A stretch of DNA of 64,000 nucleotides, taken from the IMG/VR virus record IMGVR_UViG_3300009171_000001, positions 1 to 64,000 of that record; one strand, 5' to 3'. Below are positions 24,910 to 32,288 of the stretch, in pieces. Numbering within the stretch: the stretch's first letter is position 1; each line of letters opens with the position of its first letter. A model generated the notes under the pieces. That model was not told the DNA's origin. It ran no database searches and worked only from the letters and a program-made list of their open reading frames with translations. Source of the DNA: a virus. A program made the position numbers and the translations under genes.

Positions 24910-24946
24910 AAAATATCTAATAATTATCTTATTAAGGAGAACAAAA

Positions 24947-25807
24947 ATGAAGACAGTAAAAACAAACCGATTAAGTGAACGTGCTATGCTGGTACACCTG
25001 CGCATTTTGAGATATGCCGGTCATACCAAAGACAATGAAGTAGTTTTGGACGTTTGTTCGCAAAAACAAGCCACTCAGGACAGCGGTGGATGGTACACCT
25101 ATTTGATTCCAAAAAAGGAATTGAGTGGTGTTAATCACGCTGCTTCCCGATGTCGCGAAATCCACAATCACTATACTTTTCCATGGCTGGATGGTGGGAT
25201 GCGGATATTACCATCTTTGTATTTCTTCAAATACCGCGAAGCCATCGCTACGGCCATCGCTGAGTATGATGAGGCAGTTGAGATATTTCTAACCAGATAC
25301 CCAGACATTGTAACTAAGTCCAAGGAACGTCTGGGTCAACTGAACAGAATAATGCCATCGGTGAAGGAGATTCAAAGCAAGTTTGCAGTTTCACACAGCA
25401 TATTTCCACTGCCTGAGACGGAGGACTTCCGTGTCAAATTGGCGGATGAGGAAAAGGAGTCTGTGAAAGCAACAATCACAGACAGTCTCAATGCCACAAT
25501 GACGGCTGCGGTCAGTGCCGTTTGGGGCAAATTAGCCAAGTCTGTGGAAAAGATTGCTGCAGCCACAAAGGACAAAGACAAACAATTTCGCAATGTCCTT
25601 TTCACAAACTTGGTTCAACTGTGTGAGGATTTGCCTCAACTGAATTTTACTAATGACGTCAAATTAGAAGAGGTGAGACAGCACATCTTAACTACGCTGG
25701 CTAAATTCAATCCAGATGATGTTCGTGAAGACAGTCAAAAACGCAAGGCAGCTGCCAAAGCAGCCAAAGACGTTTTGAACAAGATGAAAGATTATGCAAC
25801 TACATAG
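24947..25807 (+). CDS. DUF3150-like protein
   Basis: The 286-residue protein has a GGWYTYLIPKKELSGVNHAASRCREIHNHYTFPWLDGGMRILP region (residues about 45-90) and a long helical C-terminal half (about 160-286, with EEKESVKATITDSLNATM and a final KAAAKAAKDVLNKM). This plan, and the MoxR ATPase plus VWA genes following, match DUF3150 proteins that accompany MoxR-VWA pairs in phages. It may be the substrate or partner of that pair. The family call is by recalled pattern and neighbourhood. Confidence 0.55.
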   Translation: MKTVKTNRLSERAMLVHLRILRYAGHTKDNEVVLDVCSQKQATQDSGGWYTYLIPKKELSGVNHAASRCREIHNHYTFPWLDGGMRILPSLYFFKYREAIATAIAEYDEAVEIFLTRYPDIVTKSKERLGQLNRIMPSVKEIQSKFAVSHSIFPLPETEDFRVKLADEEKESVKATITDSLNATMTAAVSAVWGKLAKSVEKIAAATKDKDKQFRNVLFTNLVQLCEDLPQLNFTNDVKLEEVRQHILTTLAKFNPDDVREDSQKRKAAAKAAKDVLNKMKDYATT

Positions 25808-25817
25808 CGTGTTCTCC

Positions 25818-25867
25818 GACCACCGCAGGTTTCAGGCCGTTAATGGGTTCAAACCCCATCGGTGGTC
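25818..25867 (+). ncRNA. tRNA-like element 3 (no D arm)
   Basis: GACCACC at 25818-25824 pairs with GGTGGTC at 25861-25867 (8 bp counting G25825-C25860). The T arm is ATGGG-TTCAAAC-CCCAT at 25843-25859, with a textbook T loop. The central part (25826-25842) does not form as clear a stem as in elements 1 and 2. The 3' flank TTGTGTTTGTA is shared with element 1. Confidence 0.6.
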
Positions 25868-25919
25868 TTGTGTTTGTATGTAAAATATCTAATAATTATC
25901 TTATTTAAGGAGAACAAAA

Positions 25920-26159
25920 ATGAACCTGCAAGAAATTAAAAGCCGAGTTGAGGCACTAAAAGCCTCTCTGAAAATTGATGCTGTCGATGCCATTTATGAA
26001 GACAGCTTTGCGCTCGGCTATTTTGGCAATCAAATCCAGCATGAAATTGCCGGCCACGAAGGTTGCTTTGCCTATGCTCGTACATCGAGCAAAGCTCGCA
26101 TCGAGGCGATTGTAAACATGCTTGTGAATGAAGGAGAATGTTTGGCCAAAAAAGACTAA
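25920..26159 (+). CDS. Early hypothetical protein, 79 residues
   Basis: Begins MNLQEIKSRVEALKASLKID after the shared leader; the middle has YFGNQIQHEIAGHEGCFAYAR and the end is helical (SKARIEAIVNMLVNEGE). The H-E-x-x-G-H like segment is not a good zinc site. It lies between tRNA-like element 3 and pseudoknot copy 3, in front of the MoxR gene. No family is recognised. Confidence 0.55.
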   Translation: MNLQEIKSRVEALKASLKIDAVDAIYEDSFALGYFGNQIQHEIAGHEGCFAYARTSSKARIEAIVNMLVNEGECLAKKD

Positions 26160-26165
26160 GTCGAA

Positions 26166-26233
26166 ATACCCGATATAGAATATCGGGTATCTACGGATAA
26201 AAGCGATAATCCGTATCGAAAAGACTAATCGCT
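26166..26233 (+). ncRNA. Hairpin plus H-type pseudoknot, copy 3 (covarying stem)
   Basis: Hairpin 26166-26190 is unchanged in stem, but stem 1 is TACGGAT (26192-26198)/ATCCGTA (26209-26215): three base pairs differ from copy 1 and all three are compensated. Stem 2 AGCGAT/ATCGCT (26202-26207/26228-26233) is kept. Loop 3 is 12 nt with a different sequence (TCGAAAAGACTA). This copy is the best evidence that the pseudoknot is real. Confidence 0.7.
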
Positions 26234-26270
26234 AAAATATCTAATAAATATCTTAAAAAGGAGAACAAAA

Positions 26271-27257
26271 ATGAATGCTAAACAAATGAAAGTTGTACTG
26301 ACTAAGTGCATCAAAAACGGTTTGCCCGTGCTTATCAAAGGAGCGCCAGGTGTTGGCAAGTCTGATGTCGTGACGCAAGTAGCTGCTGAATTGAAGATGG
26401 ATTTAATCATCAGCCATCCAGTGGTAAGTGACCCGACAGACTTCAAAGGTCTGCCAGGGATTGTGGATGGCAAAGCTGAATTTTTGCCGTTTGGTGATTT
26501 GCGCTCGCTAATTCAAGCCAAAAAGCCAACAATTGCTTTCTTGGATGATTTGGGCCAAGCACCAGCCGCAGTACAAGCTGCAGCAATGCAACTAATCCTT
26601 GCTCGCCGAGTGAATGGACATAAAGTGAGTGACAAGGTGGTATTTATTGCCGCCACTAATCGACGGCAAGACAGGGCTGGTGTAACAGGCATCCTTGAAC
26701 CTGTTAAGTCCAGATTTGCCACCATCATTGAGTTGACACCAGATTTAGACAGCTGGTCTGAGTGGGCGTTGGCTAATGATGTTCCACCGCAGATTTTGGG
26801 CTTTTTGAATTTTCGCCCAAATTTGCTTTGCACCAATGAAGCAACAGCCGATATTGTGAACCATCCGTGCCCACGTACTTGGGCTTTTGCAAGCAAATTA
26901 ATCCAAATTGATTTGACGGATATACAAAGTCTGGCTGGAGCTTTGGGCGAAGGTTGTGCGGTTGAGTTTGTGGGATTTATGCGAGTGTTCGACAGTTTGC
27001 CGAACATTCAAACAATCCTATTAGACCCAGAAAATACCACCATCCCAAATGAACCTGCCGCTATGTATGCTGTGGTGTCCGCCTTGGTTAATCGAGTGTC
27101 CGACAAGACATTCAAAGCCATAGTTACATATGCTGACCGTTTGCCAGCTGATTTTGGCACGCTGCTAATCCGTGATTGTGTTAAGTCCAATCCAAACATT
27201 CAAAACACTGCTGCTTTTGGTCAATGGGCCATCAAGCACGCTAATTTGCTAATATGA
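26271..27257 (+). CDS. MoxR-type AAA+ ATPase
   Basis: The 328-residue ATPase shows Walker A GAPGVGKSD near residue 24, Walker B TIAFLDDLGQAP near 85, sensor 1 VFIAATNRRQDRAGV near 125 and an arginine-bearing EPVKSRFATIIEL segment near 145. MoxR ATPases work as chaperones with VWA-domain partners, and such a partner is encoded next. The stop overlaps or abuts the next gene start. Function in the phage is unknown; remodelling of a host or phage complex with the VWA protein is inferred. Preceded by pseudoknot copy 3 and the shared leader. Confidence 0.85.
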   Translation: MNAKQMKVVLTKCIKNGLPVLIKGAPGVGKSDVVTQVAAELKMDLIISHPVVSDPTDFKGLPGIVDGKAEFLPFGDLRSLIQAKKPTIAFLDDLGQAPAAVQAAAMQLILARRVNGHKVSDKVVFIAATNRRQDRAGVTGILEPVKSRFATIIELTPDLDSWSEWALANDVPPQILGFLNFRPNLLCTNEATADIVNHPCPRTWAFASKLIQIDLTDIQSLAGALGEGCAVEFVGFMRVFDSLPNIQTILLDPENTTIPNEPAAMYAVVSALVNRVSDKTFKAIVTYADRLPADFGTLLIRDCVKSNPNIQNTAAFGQWAIKHANLLI

Positions 27258-27265
27258 GGTGTACA

Positions 27266-28372
27266 ATGAATGCTATGGAAATTATGACTAAGGCCAGAAC
27301 TCACTTGTTGCTTGACCATCCATTTTTTGGATGCTTGGCCATGCGATTAAGTCTGGTTGAGGACAATCAGTTTGAAACAGCGGGGACAGATGGCAAGGAA
27401 TTGAGATTCAATTCACAATTCATTCAATCATTACGATTGAATCAAGTGGTTGGATTGTTTGCTCACGAGGTTATGCACTTGGCTTTGGGGCACAACTGGC
27501 GGCAAGGCACACGTGAACATGAACGGTGGAACAACGCTGGCGATTACGCCATCAATTCCAATCTTGTCCGCACTGGGATTCACCTGCCGGATGGTGCTTT
27601 GATTGCTTATCAGTTTGACAAAATGAGTGCAGAAGAAATTTACACTTATCTTCCGTCCAATCCAAACCAAAATCAAAGCTCCGGCTCAAGCCAAACGTCT
27701 GATCCAGGTGGTTGCGGGGCAGTATTACCCACACCCAATGATTCTCAACTGGATGAGACTAAGGCAGAGTGGAAGACAGCAGTGGCTCAAGCCATACAAT
27801 TTGCTGGCATCGGTAATTTGCCTGCGGATTTGGCTCGCCAATTACAATCGGTGATTGACCCATCGTTGCCATGGTATGTATTGCTGCGTGATTTTGTAGA
27901 ACGCTCAGCGCGCAACGATTTCACTTGGCAAAGGCCAAATGCTCGCTACATCAATCAAGGCATTGTTCTGCCAGGATTGATTAGTGAAGAGTTGCCTGAA
28001 GTGATTGTGGCTGTTGATACCAGTGGCTCAATTAGTCAAGCCCAATTGGATTCTTTTGCGGCTGAGGCCAGTGCGGTGCTTAGTGCTTACAAAACAACAA
28101 TCCGTGTGATATATTGCGACAACGAAGTACAAGGCGAGCAAATCTATCAAACAGATGATTTGCCCATCCACTTATCACCGAAAGGTGGTGGCGGGACAAA
28201 GTTTGACCCTGTGTTCCGCTATGTAAACGAGAATGGATATACACCATCCTGCGTGATATATCTGACGGATTTGTTGGGGCCCACACCCCAATGTGAGCCA
28301 GAATGCCCTGTACTTTGGGTAAGTACAAAGCCAGGCAAAATGCCCTTTGGTACAGTGATTCAACTGAATTGA
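27266..28372 (+). CDS. VWA-like metallopeptidase-domain protein (DUF2201-like)
   Basis: The chosen ATG at 27266 has GAGGT 6 nt upstream; an ATG at 27254 overlapping the previous stop is possible. Residues about 40-85 hold a zincin-like motif HEVMHLALGH followed by HERWNNAGDYAIN, as in DUF2201 N-terminal domains. Residues about 240-365 form a VWA-like domain with a metal-ion site (VAVDTSGSIS) and YLTDLLG. A linker rich in S, Q and P separates them. It should pair with the upstream MoxR ATPase. The joint role in infection is not known. Confidence 0.8.
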   Translation: MNAMEIMTKARTHLLLDHPFFGCLAMRLSLVEDNQFETAGTDGKELRFNSQFIQSLRLNQVVGLFAHEVMHLALGHNWRQGTREHERWNNAGDYAINSNLVRTGIHLPDGALIAYQFDKMSAEEIYTYLPSNPNQNQSSGSSQTSDPGGCGAVLPTPNDSQLDETKAEWKTAVAQAIQFAGIGNLPADLARQLQSVIDPSLPWYVLLRDFVERSARNDFTWQRPNARYINQGIVLPGLISEELPEVIVAVDTSGSISQAQLDSFAAEASAVLSAYKTTIRVIYCDNEVQGEQIYQTDDLPIHLSPKGGGGTKFDPVFRYVNENGYTPSCVIYLTDLLGPTPQCEPECPVLWVSTKPGKMPFGTVIQLN

Positions 28373-28380
28373 ATGTCGAA

Positions 28381-28447
28381 ATACCCGATAATCTATATCG
28401 GGTATATATAGGCTAAGGCGATAACCTATACTGATGAGACAATCGCT
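28381..28447 (+). ncRNA. Hairpin plus H-type pseudoknot, copy 4
   Basis: Hairpin 28381-28405; stem 1 TATAGG (28407-28412)/CCTATA (28425-28430); stem 2 GGCGAT (28417-28422)/ATCGCT (28442-28447), where the A-U pair of other copies is a G-U. Loop 3 is 11 nt. It precedes the 28484 gene and follows directly on the VWA gene. Confidence 0.65.
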
Positions 28448-28483
28448 AAAATATCTAATAAATATCTTAAAAGGAGAACAAAA

Positions 28484-28690
28484 ATGGAACTATGGACTAA
28501 AACACGATGGACTCGCTTGCGAAAGAAATCGAAAATAATTCAAACGGGTGGGATTGAAGGTTCACAAATTTACAATCTCATAATCGAAACACCCGAAGGC
28601 AAACACCTGGCTGGAGACTTGATATGGGATGGGTGGGCAGAGCTTGTGCAAGTCTGGACGCCAACACCACAAGAATACAAGCAAACGTAA
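28484..28690 (+). CDS. Small hypothetical protein, 68 residues
   Basis: Starts MELWTKTRWTRLRKKSKIIQ behind pseudoknot copy 4 and the shared leader; a basic N-terminus is followed by a beta-rich segment (IYNLIIETPEGKHLAGDLIW) and a tryptophan-rich end. The segment resembles small phage proteins that bind nucleic acid, but no family is recognised. Confidence 0.55.
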   Translation: MELWTKTRWTRLRKKSKIIQTGGIEGSQIYNLIIETPEGKHLAGDLIWDGWAELVQVWTPTPQEYKQT

Positions 28691-28708
28691 GGAGAACCAA
28701 AATACATC

Positions 28709-28738
28709 CGCTAAGGCTCGCTAAGGCTCGCTAAGGCT
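28709..28738 (+). repeat. Tandem 10-bp repeat CGCTAAGGCT (three copies)
   Basis: Three exact tandem units lie between the 28484 gene and the ribosome binding site of the sigma-like gene. Each contains GCTAAG, the same word that heads the 18-bp repeat at 24307 and is over-represented on this strand. Confidence 0.85.
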
Positions 28739-28761
28739 AACATTTTTTAAGGAGAACAAAA

Positions 28762-29268
28762 ATGAACAACAATAATATAGAAATGACGTATTGTGATTGT
28801 GTTGATTTGATACGCAAAACAGTTTGGGATTTCATCGCTAAGTACAACAAACATCCCGATGAGTTTGATGAACTGATGAGTCAGGCTAATGAATACTTTA
28901 TGACCGCATACAACACGCATGATAAAACGCGAAGCTCATTTACCACGTGGTTGAGGGTAAGGGTATGGTACGGATTAGTGATGGCTAATGGCAAAGAAAT
29001 GAAACACACTCGCAATCAATCCCGTCCACCACGCCCAACAAATCATCAAGACAACATAGGATTATTGGATTTGATAGACAGTTTGAATGAGGATGCCAAA
29101 AATCTAATCTTGCTGGTACGAAGTGTGCCAGCAGATTTGGACCAGCTGTTTCATCGTGCACACCGCAAACCCGCACGCAAGTATGTCTTTCAATACTTGA
29201 AAGATTGTGGATGGACGCGGAGTGAGATATTGAATGCTTTTTCAAGTTTGAAATGCCTATTACAATAA
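28762..29268 (+). CDS. Sigma-factor-like protein, early region (tentative)
   Basis: In this 168-residue protein residues about 32-75 (DEFDELMSQANEYFMTAY, then FTTWLRVRVWYGLV) read like sigma region 2, with the typical F-x-T-W-L helix. The C-terminal 60 residues (LLDLIDSLNEDAKNLILLVR and KDCGWTRSEILNAFSSLK) could be a diverged region 4 helix-turn-helix. The link is a basic, proline-rich segment. It follows an AAGGAGAACAAAAATG start. If active, it could act at middle or late promoters. Identification is by pattern only. Confidence 0.5.
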   Translation: MNNNNIEMTYCDCVDLIRKTVWDFIAKYNKHPDEFDELMSQANEYFMTAYNTHDKTRSSFTTWLRVRVWYGLVMANGKEMKHTRNQSRPPRPTNHQDNIGLLDLIDSLNEDAKNLILLVRSVPADLDQLFHRAHRKPARKYVFQYLKDCGWTRSEILNAFSSLKCLLQ

Positions 29269-29282
29269 AAAAGGGGGACAAA

Positions 29283-29453
29283 ATGGAAACCGACAAGAAG
29301 GAACAAATTGTTTATCTACATATTTGCTTTTTTTGTAACAAACGCTGGTGGACACCTAACAAAGTTGCTAATTGTCCCAAATGTTCCCATCAGCATATTT
29401 GGTTCAGGGGGACAAGTAAAATAGTTGATGTAAAAATGGAGGTACAAAAATGA
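29283..29453 (+). CDS. Small zinc-ribbon protein
   Basis: Start ATG 29283 is chosen for AAGGGGG 6 nt upstream. The 56-residue product carries two Cys pairs (HICFFCNKRW and ANCPKCSHQH), spaced as in a zinc ribbon, and is otherwise basic. It is likely a small nucleic-acid or protein-binding factor. Its stop overlaps the next start by 4 nt. Confidence 0.6.
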   Translation: METDKKEQIVYLHICFFCNKRWWTPNKVANCPKCSHQHIWFRGTSKIVDVKMEVQK

Positions 29454-29692
29454 CTTCATTAAACCGACCAGTTAAGCGTACAAACGCTGGGATGGTGCGT
29501 GAAGGCGGTAAGATGAGGGCCATTATCATTACCATCCGGCCACCTAATATTATTGGATTCAGGGCAAAGGGATGTCACAAGGAGTATCAACTGACTACAG
29601 AGGCTTGTTACATTATGGCTGTACGAGCCCAGGTATTGGATTTACAAAAACAAAAGAAACTCAAAAGAAGACACAAAGGAGAACAAAAATGA
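29450..29692 (+). CDS. Small basic hypothetical protein, 80 residues
   Basis: Begins MTSLNRPVKRTNAGMVREGG, has a beta-rich MRAIIITIRPPNIIGFRAKG segment and a basic C-terminal helix (LQKQKKLKRRHKGEQK). The ribosome binding site for the next gene (AAAGGAG) lies inside its last codons. Members of this kind are common in phage early regions; no function is recognised. Confidence 0.55.
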   Translation: MTSLNRPVKRTNAGMVREGGKMRAIIITIRPPNIIGFRAKGCHKEYQLTTEACYIMAVRAQVLDLQKQKKLKRRHKGEQK

Positions 29693-30246
29693 AAAACATA
29701 TCAAAAAATTGTAAACAGGAGGGGACAATAATCTCCAAAGCACTCGAACCTTTGGCAGTAGAAGCAAGGAAATATAAGACAGTAGAGGAATTTGAGGAAA
29801 AATTATGGGAGATAAAACAATGGGGCGAACAAAGACATAGAACGTCCGGTTTTCCTCAATTAAGCGCAATGCCTGGAGAAGAGGAACGATACAATAAGTG
29901 GTATGAAAATTTATCACCAGAAAAGAAGGCATTAGAAGATTTATACGTTTCTTATAGAAACGTTCCCAATAGGGGAATTACCATATCAGATTTTTACAAG
30001 CAAGCCAAGCAAGCCCCTGCGCCAGAGGGGATAATTAAAGTAGGTGATACAATCACAAATGGAATGGTACGTGGCAAGGTTATTGGTGAAGGCTCTATCA
30101 AATTTGGCAAAAGTCCATTGCCTGCCTACAAAGTCAAAATCCTCACCGGCCATGAAAAAGGTACAATTTCATTGATGATTAAAACCGACTCAAAGTTAGT
30201 ATCAAATGATGCCTTTGTACAGCAGTACGGCAGAAAGAAGAAATGA
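29689..30246 (+). CDS. Hypothetical protein, 185 residues
   Basis: Start ATG 29689 follows AAAGGAGAACAAAA. The N-terminal 120 residues are helical and charged (KYKTVEEFEEKLWEIKQWGE, RYNKWYENLSPEKKALEDLY) and the C-terminal 60 form a beta-rich module (IIKVGDTITNGMVRGKVIGE, YKVKILTGHEKGTISLMIK) reminiscent of small SH3-like barrels. It overlaps the truncated helicase fragment by 4 nt. Not recognised. Confidence 0.55.
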   Translation: MKNISKNCKQEGTIISKALEPLAVEARKYKTVEEFEEKLWEIKQWGEQRHRTSGFPQLSAMPGEEERYNKWYENLSPEKKALEDLYVSYRNVPNRGITISDFYKQAKQAPAPEGIIKVGDTITNGMVRGKVIGEGSIKFGKSPLPAYKVKILTGHEKGTISLMIKTDSKLVSNDAFVQQYGRKKK

Positions 30247-30359
30247 CCAAACTATATCCATTTCAAAAACGTGGTGTCCGCCAAATAATCCGATTTGGTG
30301 GACGTGTGTTGTTGATAAAATATAAAATATCTCTTGACCTTTTCCTATACCCATTATAG
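30243..30359 (+). pseudogene. Truncated 5' copy of the SNF2 helicase gene
   Basis: A 38-codon frame starts MTKLYPFQKRGVRQIIRFGG and matches the start of the intact helicase (MTKLFSYQKESVRQIIRFKG) at 17 of the first 24 positions; it then diverges (LLIKYKIS) just before the helicase Walker A motif and stops. It overlaps the upstream gene by ATGA, as an active gene would. The break lies about 75 nt before the endonuclease gene's ATG-bearing leader. It mirrors the truncated connector copy at 10063-10221. Confidence 0.75.
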
Positions 30360-30408
30360 TATTGGGTTTTGGTAAAAAGAACATTCATTATTAGAAAGGA
30401 ACAAAAAG

Positions 30409-30939
30409 ATGCCAAGAGGTATTTATCCAAGGACAAAAAATCAATTGAAAAATGCGAAGAAAAATCTTGCAATGGGTCGTACTCCCAAAGCACGAGAAAA
30501 AGCAAGACAAAAAATGATTGAGAAGGCAAAAAATATAGAATGGAGAAAGTTAGTATCAGAACAAACTAAAAAGGCCATGCATCAACCAAACATACGAAAA
30601 AACCACCTGAGAGGACTGTTCAAAGCAAGAGCAAAATATGGTATCAATTTTAAGGGAGGTAATGGACAAAAGCCAACCCCTATTATAGAATTAGCTAACA
30701 AATTATTTAGTCAATGTGGATTTGAAAGAGAATATGTAATAGAAACAAAAATAATAAAACAAAACTTTGAAAATATACCAGATTCATATAAAGCTGATTT
30801 TTGTAATCCCAAACAAAAGTTGATAATAGAAATGGATGGACCTTGCCATCGGCCCAGGAAACAAAGAAAACTGGATAGAAAAAAGACAAAAGTATTAAAA
30901 GCTCTTGGTTGGCGGGTTGTGAGGTTGAAACATCAATGA
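30409..30939 (+). CDS. Homing endonuclease-like protein, VSR/DUF559-type nuclease
   Basis: The 176-residue basic protein has an N-terminal region rich in NUMOD3-like basic repeats (RTPKAREKARQKMIEKAKN, SEQTKKAMHQPNIRKNHLRG) and a C-terminal VSR/DUF559-like nuclease: SYKADFCNPKQKLIIEMDG supplies Asp and Glu, then H-R-P-R-K and KTKVLKALGWRVVRLKHQ. It overlaps the intact helicase start by 4 nt and lies after a truncated helicase 5' end. The arrangement argues for homing into the helicase gene. Function is confident, activity unknown. Confidence 0.75.
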   Translation: MPRGIYPRTKNQLKNAKKNLAMGRTPKAREKARQKMIEKAKNIEWRKLVSEQTKKAMHQPNIRKNHLRGLFKARAKYGINFKGGNGQKPTPIIELANKLFSQCGFEREYVIETKIIKQNFENIPDSYKADFCNPKQKLIIEMDGPCHRPRKQRKLDRKKTKVLKALGWRVVRLKHQ

Positions 30940-32288
30940 CAAAATTATTTTCGTACCAAAAAGAATCTGTAAGACAGATCATACGGTTCAAAGGAAGAAC
31001 TTTACTTGCGTTAGAAATGGGTTTGGGTAAGACTTTAGTGGCTCTGTCTTATCTTCGACAACAAACGGGGACAATCCCTGCGATGGTTGTCTGTCCTGCA
31101 TCGGCTAAGTGGGTATGGAAAAACGAAATCAAGAAACATACCCACTTCAAAAGTCAGATTCTAAATGGCAAATCGCCCAGGCCCATCCAATGCAAAGACA
31201 TAACCATTATAAACTATGATATTTTACCACAATGGAAAGATGTTTTGAAAGGGATGAATCATCCTACAATGATATTAGATGAGTGCCAATACATCAAATC
31301 CTGGCAGGCCAAGCGCACTAAGGCTGTGATAAGTCTGGGCCGAAACAAACCTCACATCCTTGCGTTAAGTGGTACACCTTTGACTAATAGGCCAAAGGAA
31401 TTATATAATGTATTACATTTGTTGTTGCCTGAAAGGTTCACCTCATTTGTCCCATATGCTTGGCGGTTTTGTAACAGACGGATAACACCTTGGGGATGGG
31501 ATGATAATGGGGCAAGCCATTTGGATGAGTTGCATAATATACTCAAAGAGACATGTATGATTAGGCGTTGCAAAAAACAAGTGTTGTCTGAATTACCGGA
31601 CAAACAACGCAGTGTAATTTTGTTGCCTGTTAATCTGACCGAATATCGTAGGGCTGAAGATGATTTTATCAACTGGTTAGCTGAGCAGGATGTCGCTAAG
31701 GCTGAAAAAGCTAAGCAAGCAGAGGCTTTGGTCCAATTGGGTTATTTGAAACGATTGGCCGCTAAGTTGAAGATGAAAGCAGTGATGGAATGGATGGATG
31801 ACTATTTTGAATCAACTGACGCTAAGTTGGTTGTTTTTGCATATCATAAATCCATAATCCAAACTTTGCATCAACAATACAAAAAATTCAGTGTGGTATT
31901 AGATGGGAGGACATCTCAGGCGGGAAGGATACAAAGCATCCAAAAATTTCAAGAGGATAAACAAACCCGTTTGTTTATAGGTCAGTTAATTGCAGCAGGC
32001 ACAGCTATTACCCTGACCGCAGCATCGACAGCCGCGTTTGTAGAATTAGATTGGGTGCCAAGCAACCATATACAAGCAGAGGACAGGTTGCATCGTATAG
32101 GTCAAAAAGCCCATACCCAAATATATTATATAGTTAGTAAAGATACTATTGAAGAAGATTTGTGTAATATAATTCAAAAGAAAGCAAAAACGATTACATC
32201 TGTATTAGATGGTCGAAAAAGAAAAGATGAATTAAATATCTTTGATAAATTGAAGAACATTATTTATGAAAGGAAAAACAATGGATAA
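30936..32288 (+). CDS. SNF2-type DNA helicase/translocase
   Basis: The ATG at 30936 is chosen because it matches the start of the truncated relative upstream and forms ATGA with the endonuclease stop. The 450-residue protein has motif I EMGLGKTLVALSYL near residue 32, motif II ILDECQYIKSWQAK near 112, motif III LALSGTPLTNRPKELYN near 150 and a C-terminal helicase lobe with TRLFIGQLIAAGTAITLTAA and EDRLHRIGQKAHTQIYYIV, the typical motifs V-VI of SNF2 enzymes. It probably acts in replication, repair or recombination. Confidence 0.9.
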   Translation: MTKLFSYQKESVRQIIRFKGRTLLALEMGLGKTLVALSYLRQQTGTIPAMVVCPASAKWVWKNEIKKHTHFKSQILNGKSPRPIQCKDITIINYDILPQWKDVLKGMNHPTMILDECQYIKSWQAKRTKAVISLGRNKPHILALSGTPLTNRPKELYNVLHLLLPERFTSFVPYAWRFCNRRITPWGWDDNGASHLDELHNILKETCMIRRCKKQVLSELPDKQRSVILLPVNLTEYRRAEDDFINWLAEQDVAKAEKAKQAEALVQLGYLKRLAAKLKMKAVMEWMDDYFESTDAKLVVFAYHKSIIQTLHQQYKKFSVVLDGRTSQAGRIQSIQKFQEDKQTRLFIGQLIAAGTAITLTAASTAAFVELDWVPSNHIQAEDRLHRIGQKAHTQIYYIVSKDTIEEDLCNIIQKKAKTITSVLDGRKRKDELNIFDKLKNIIYERKNNG

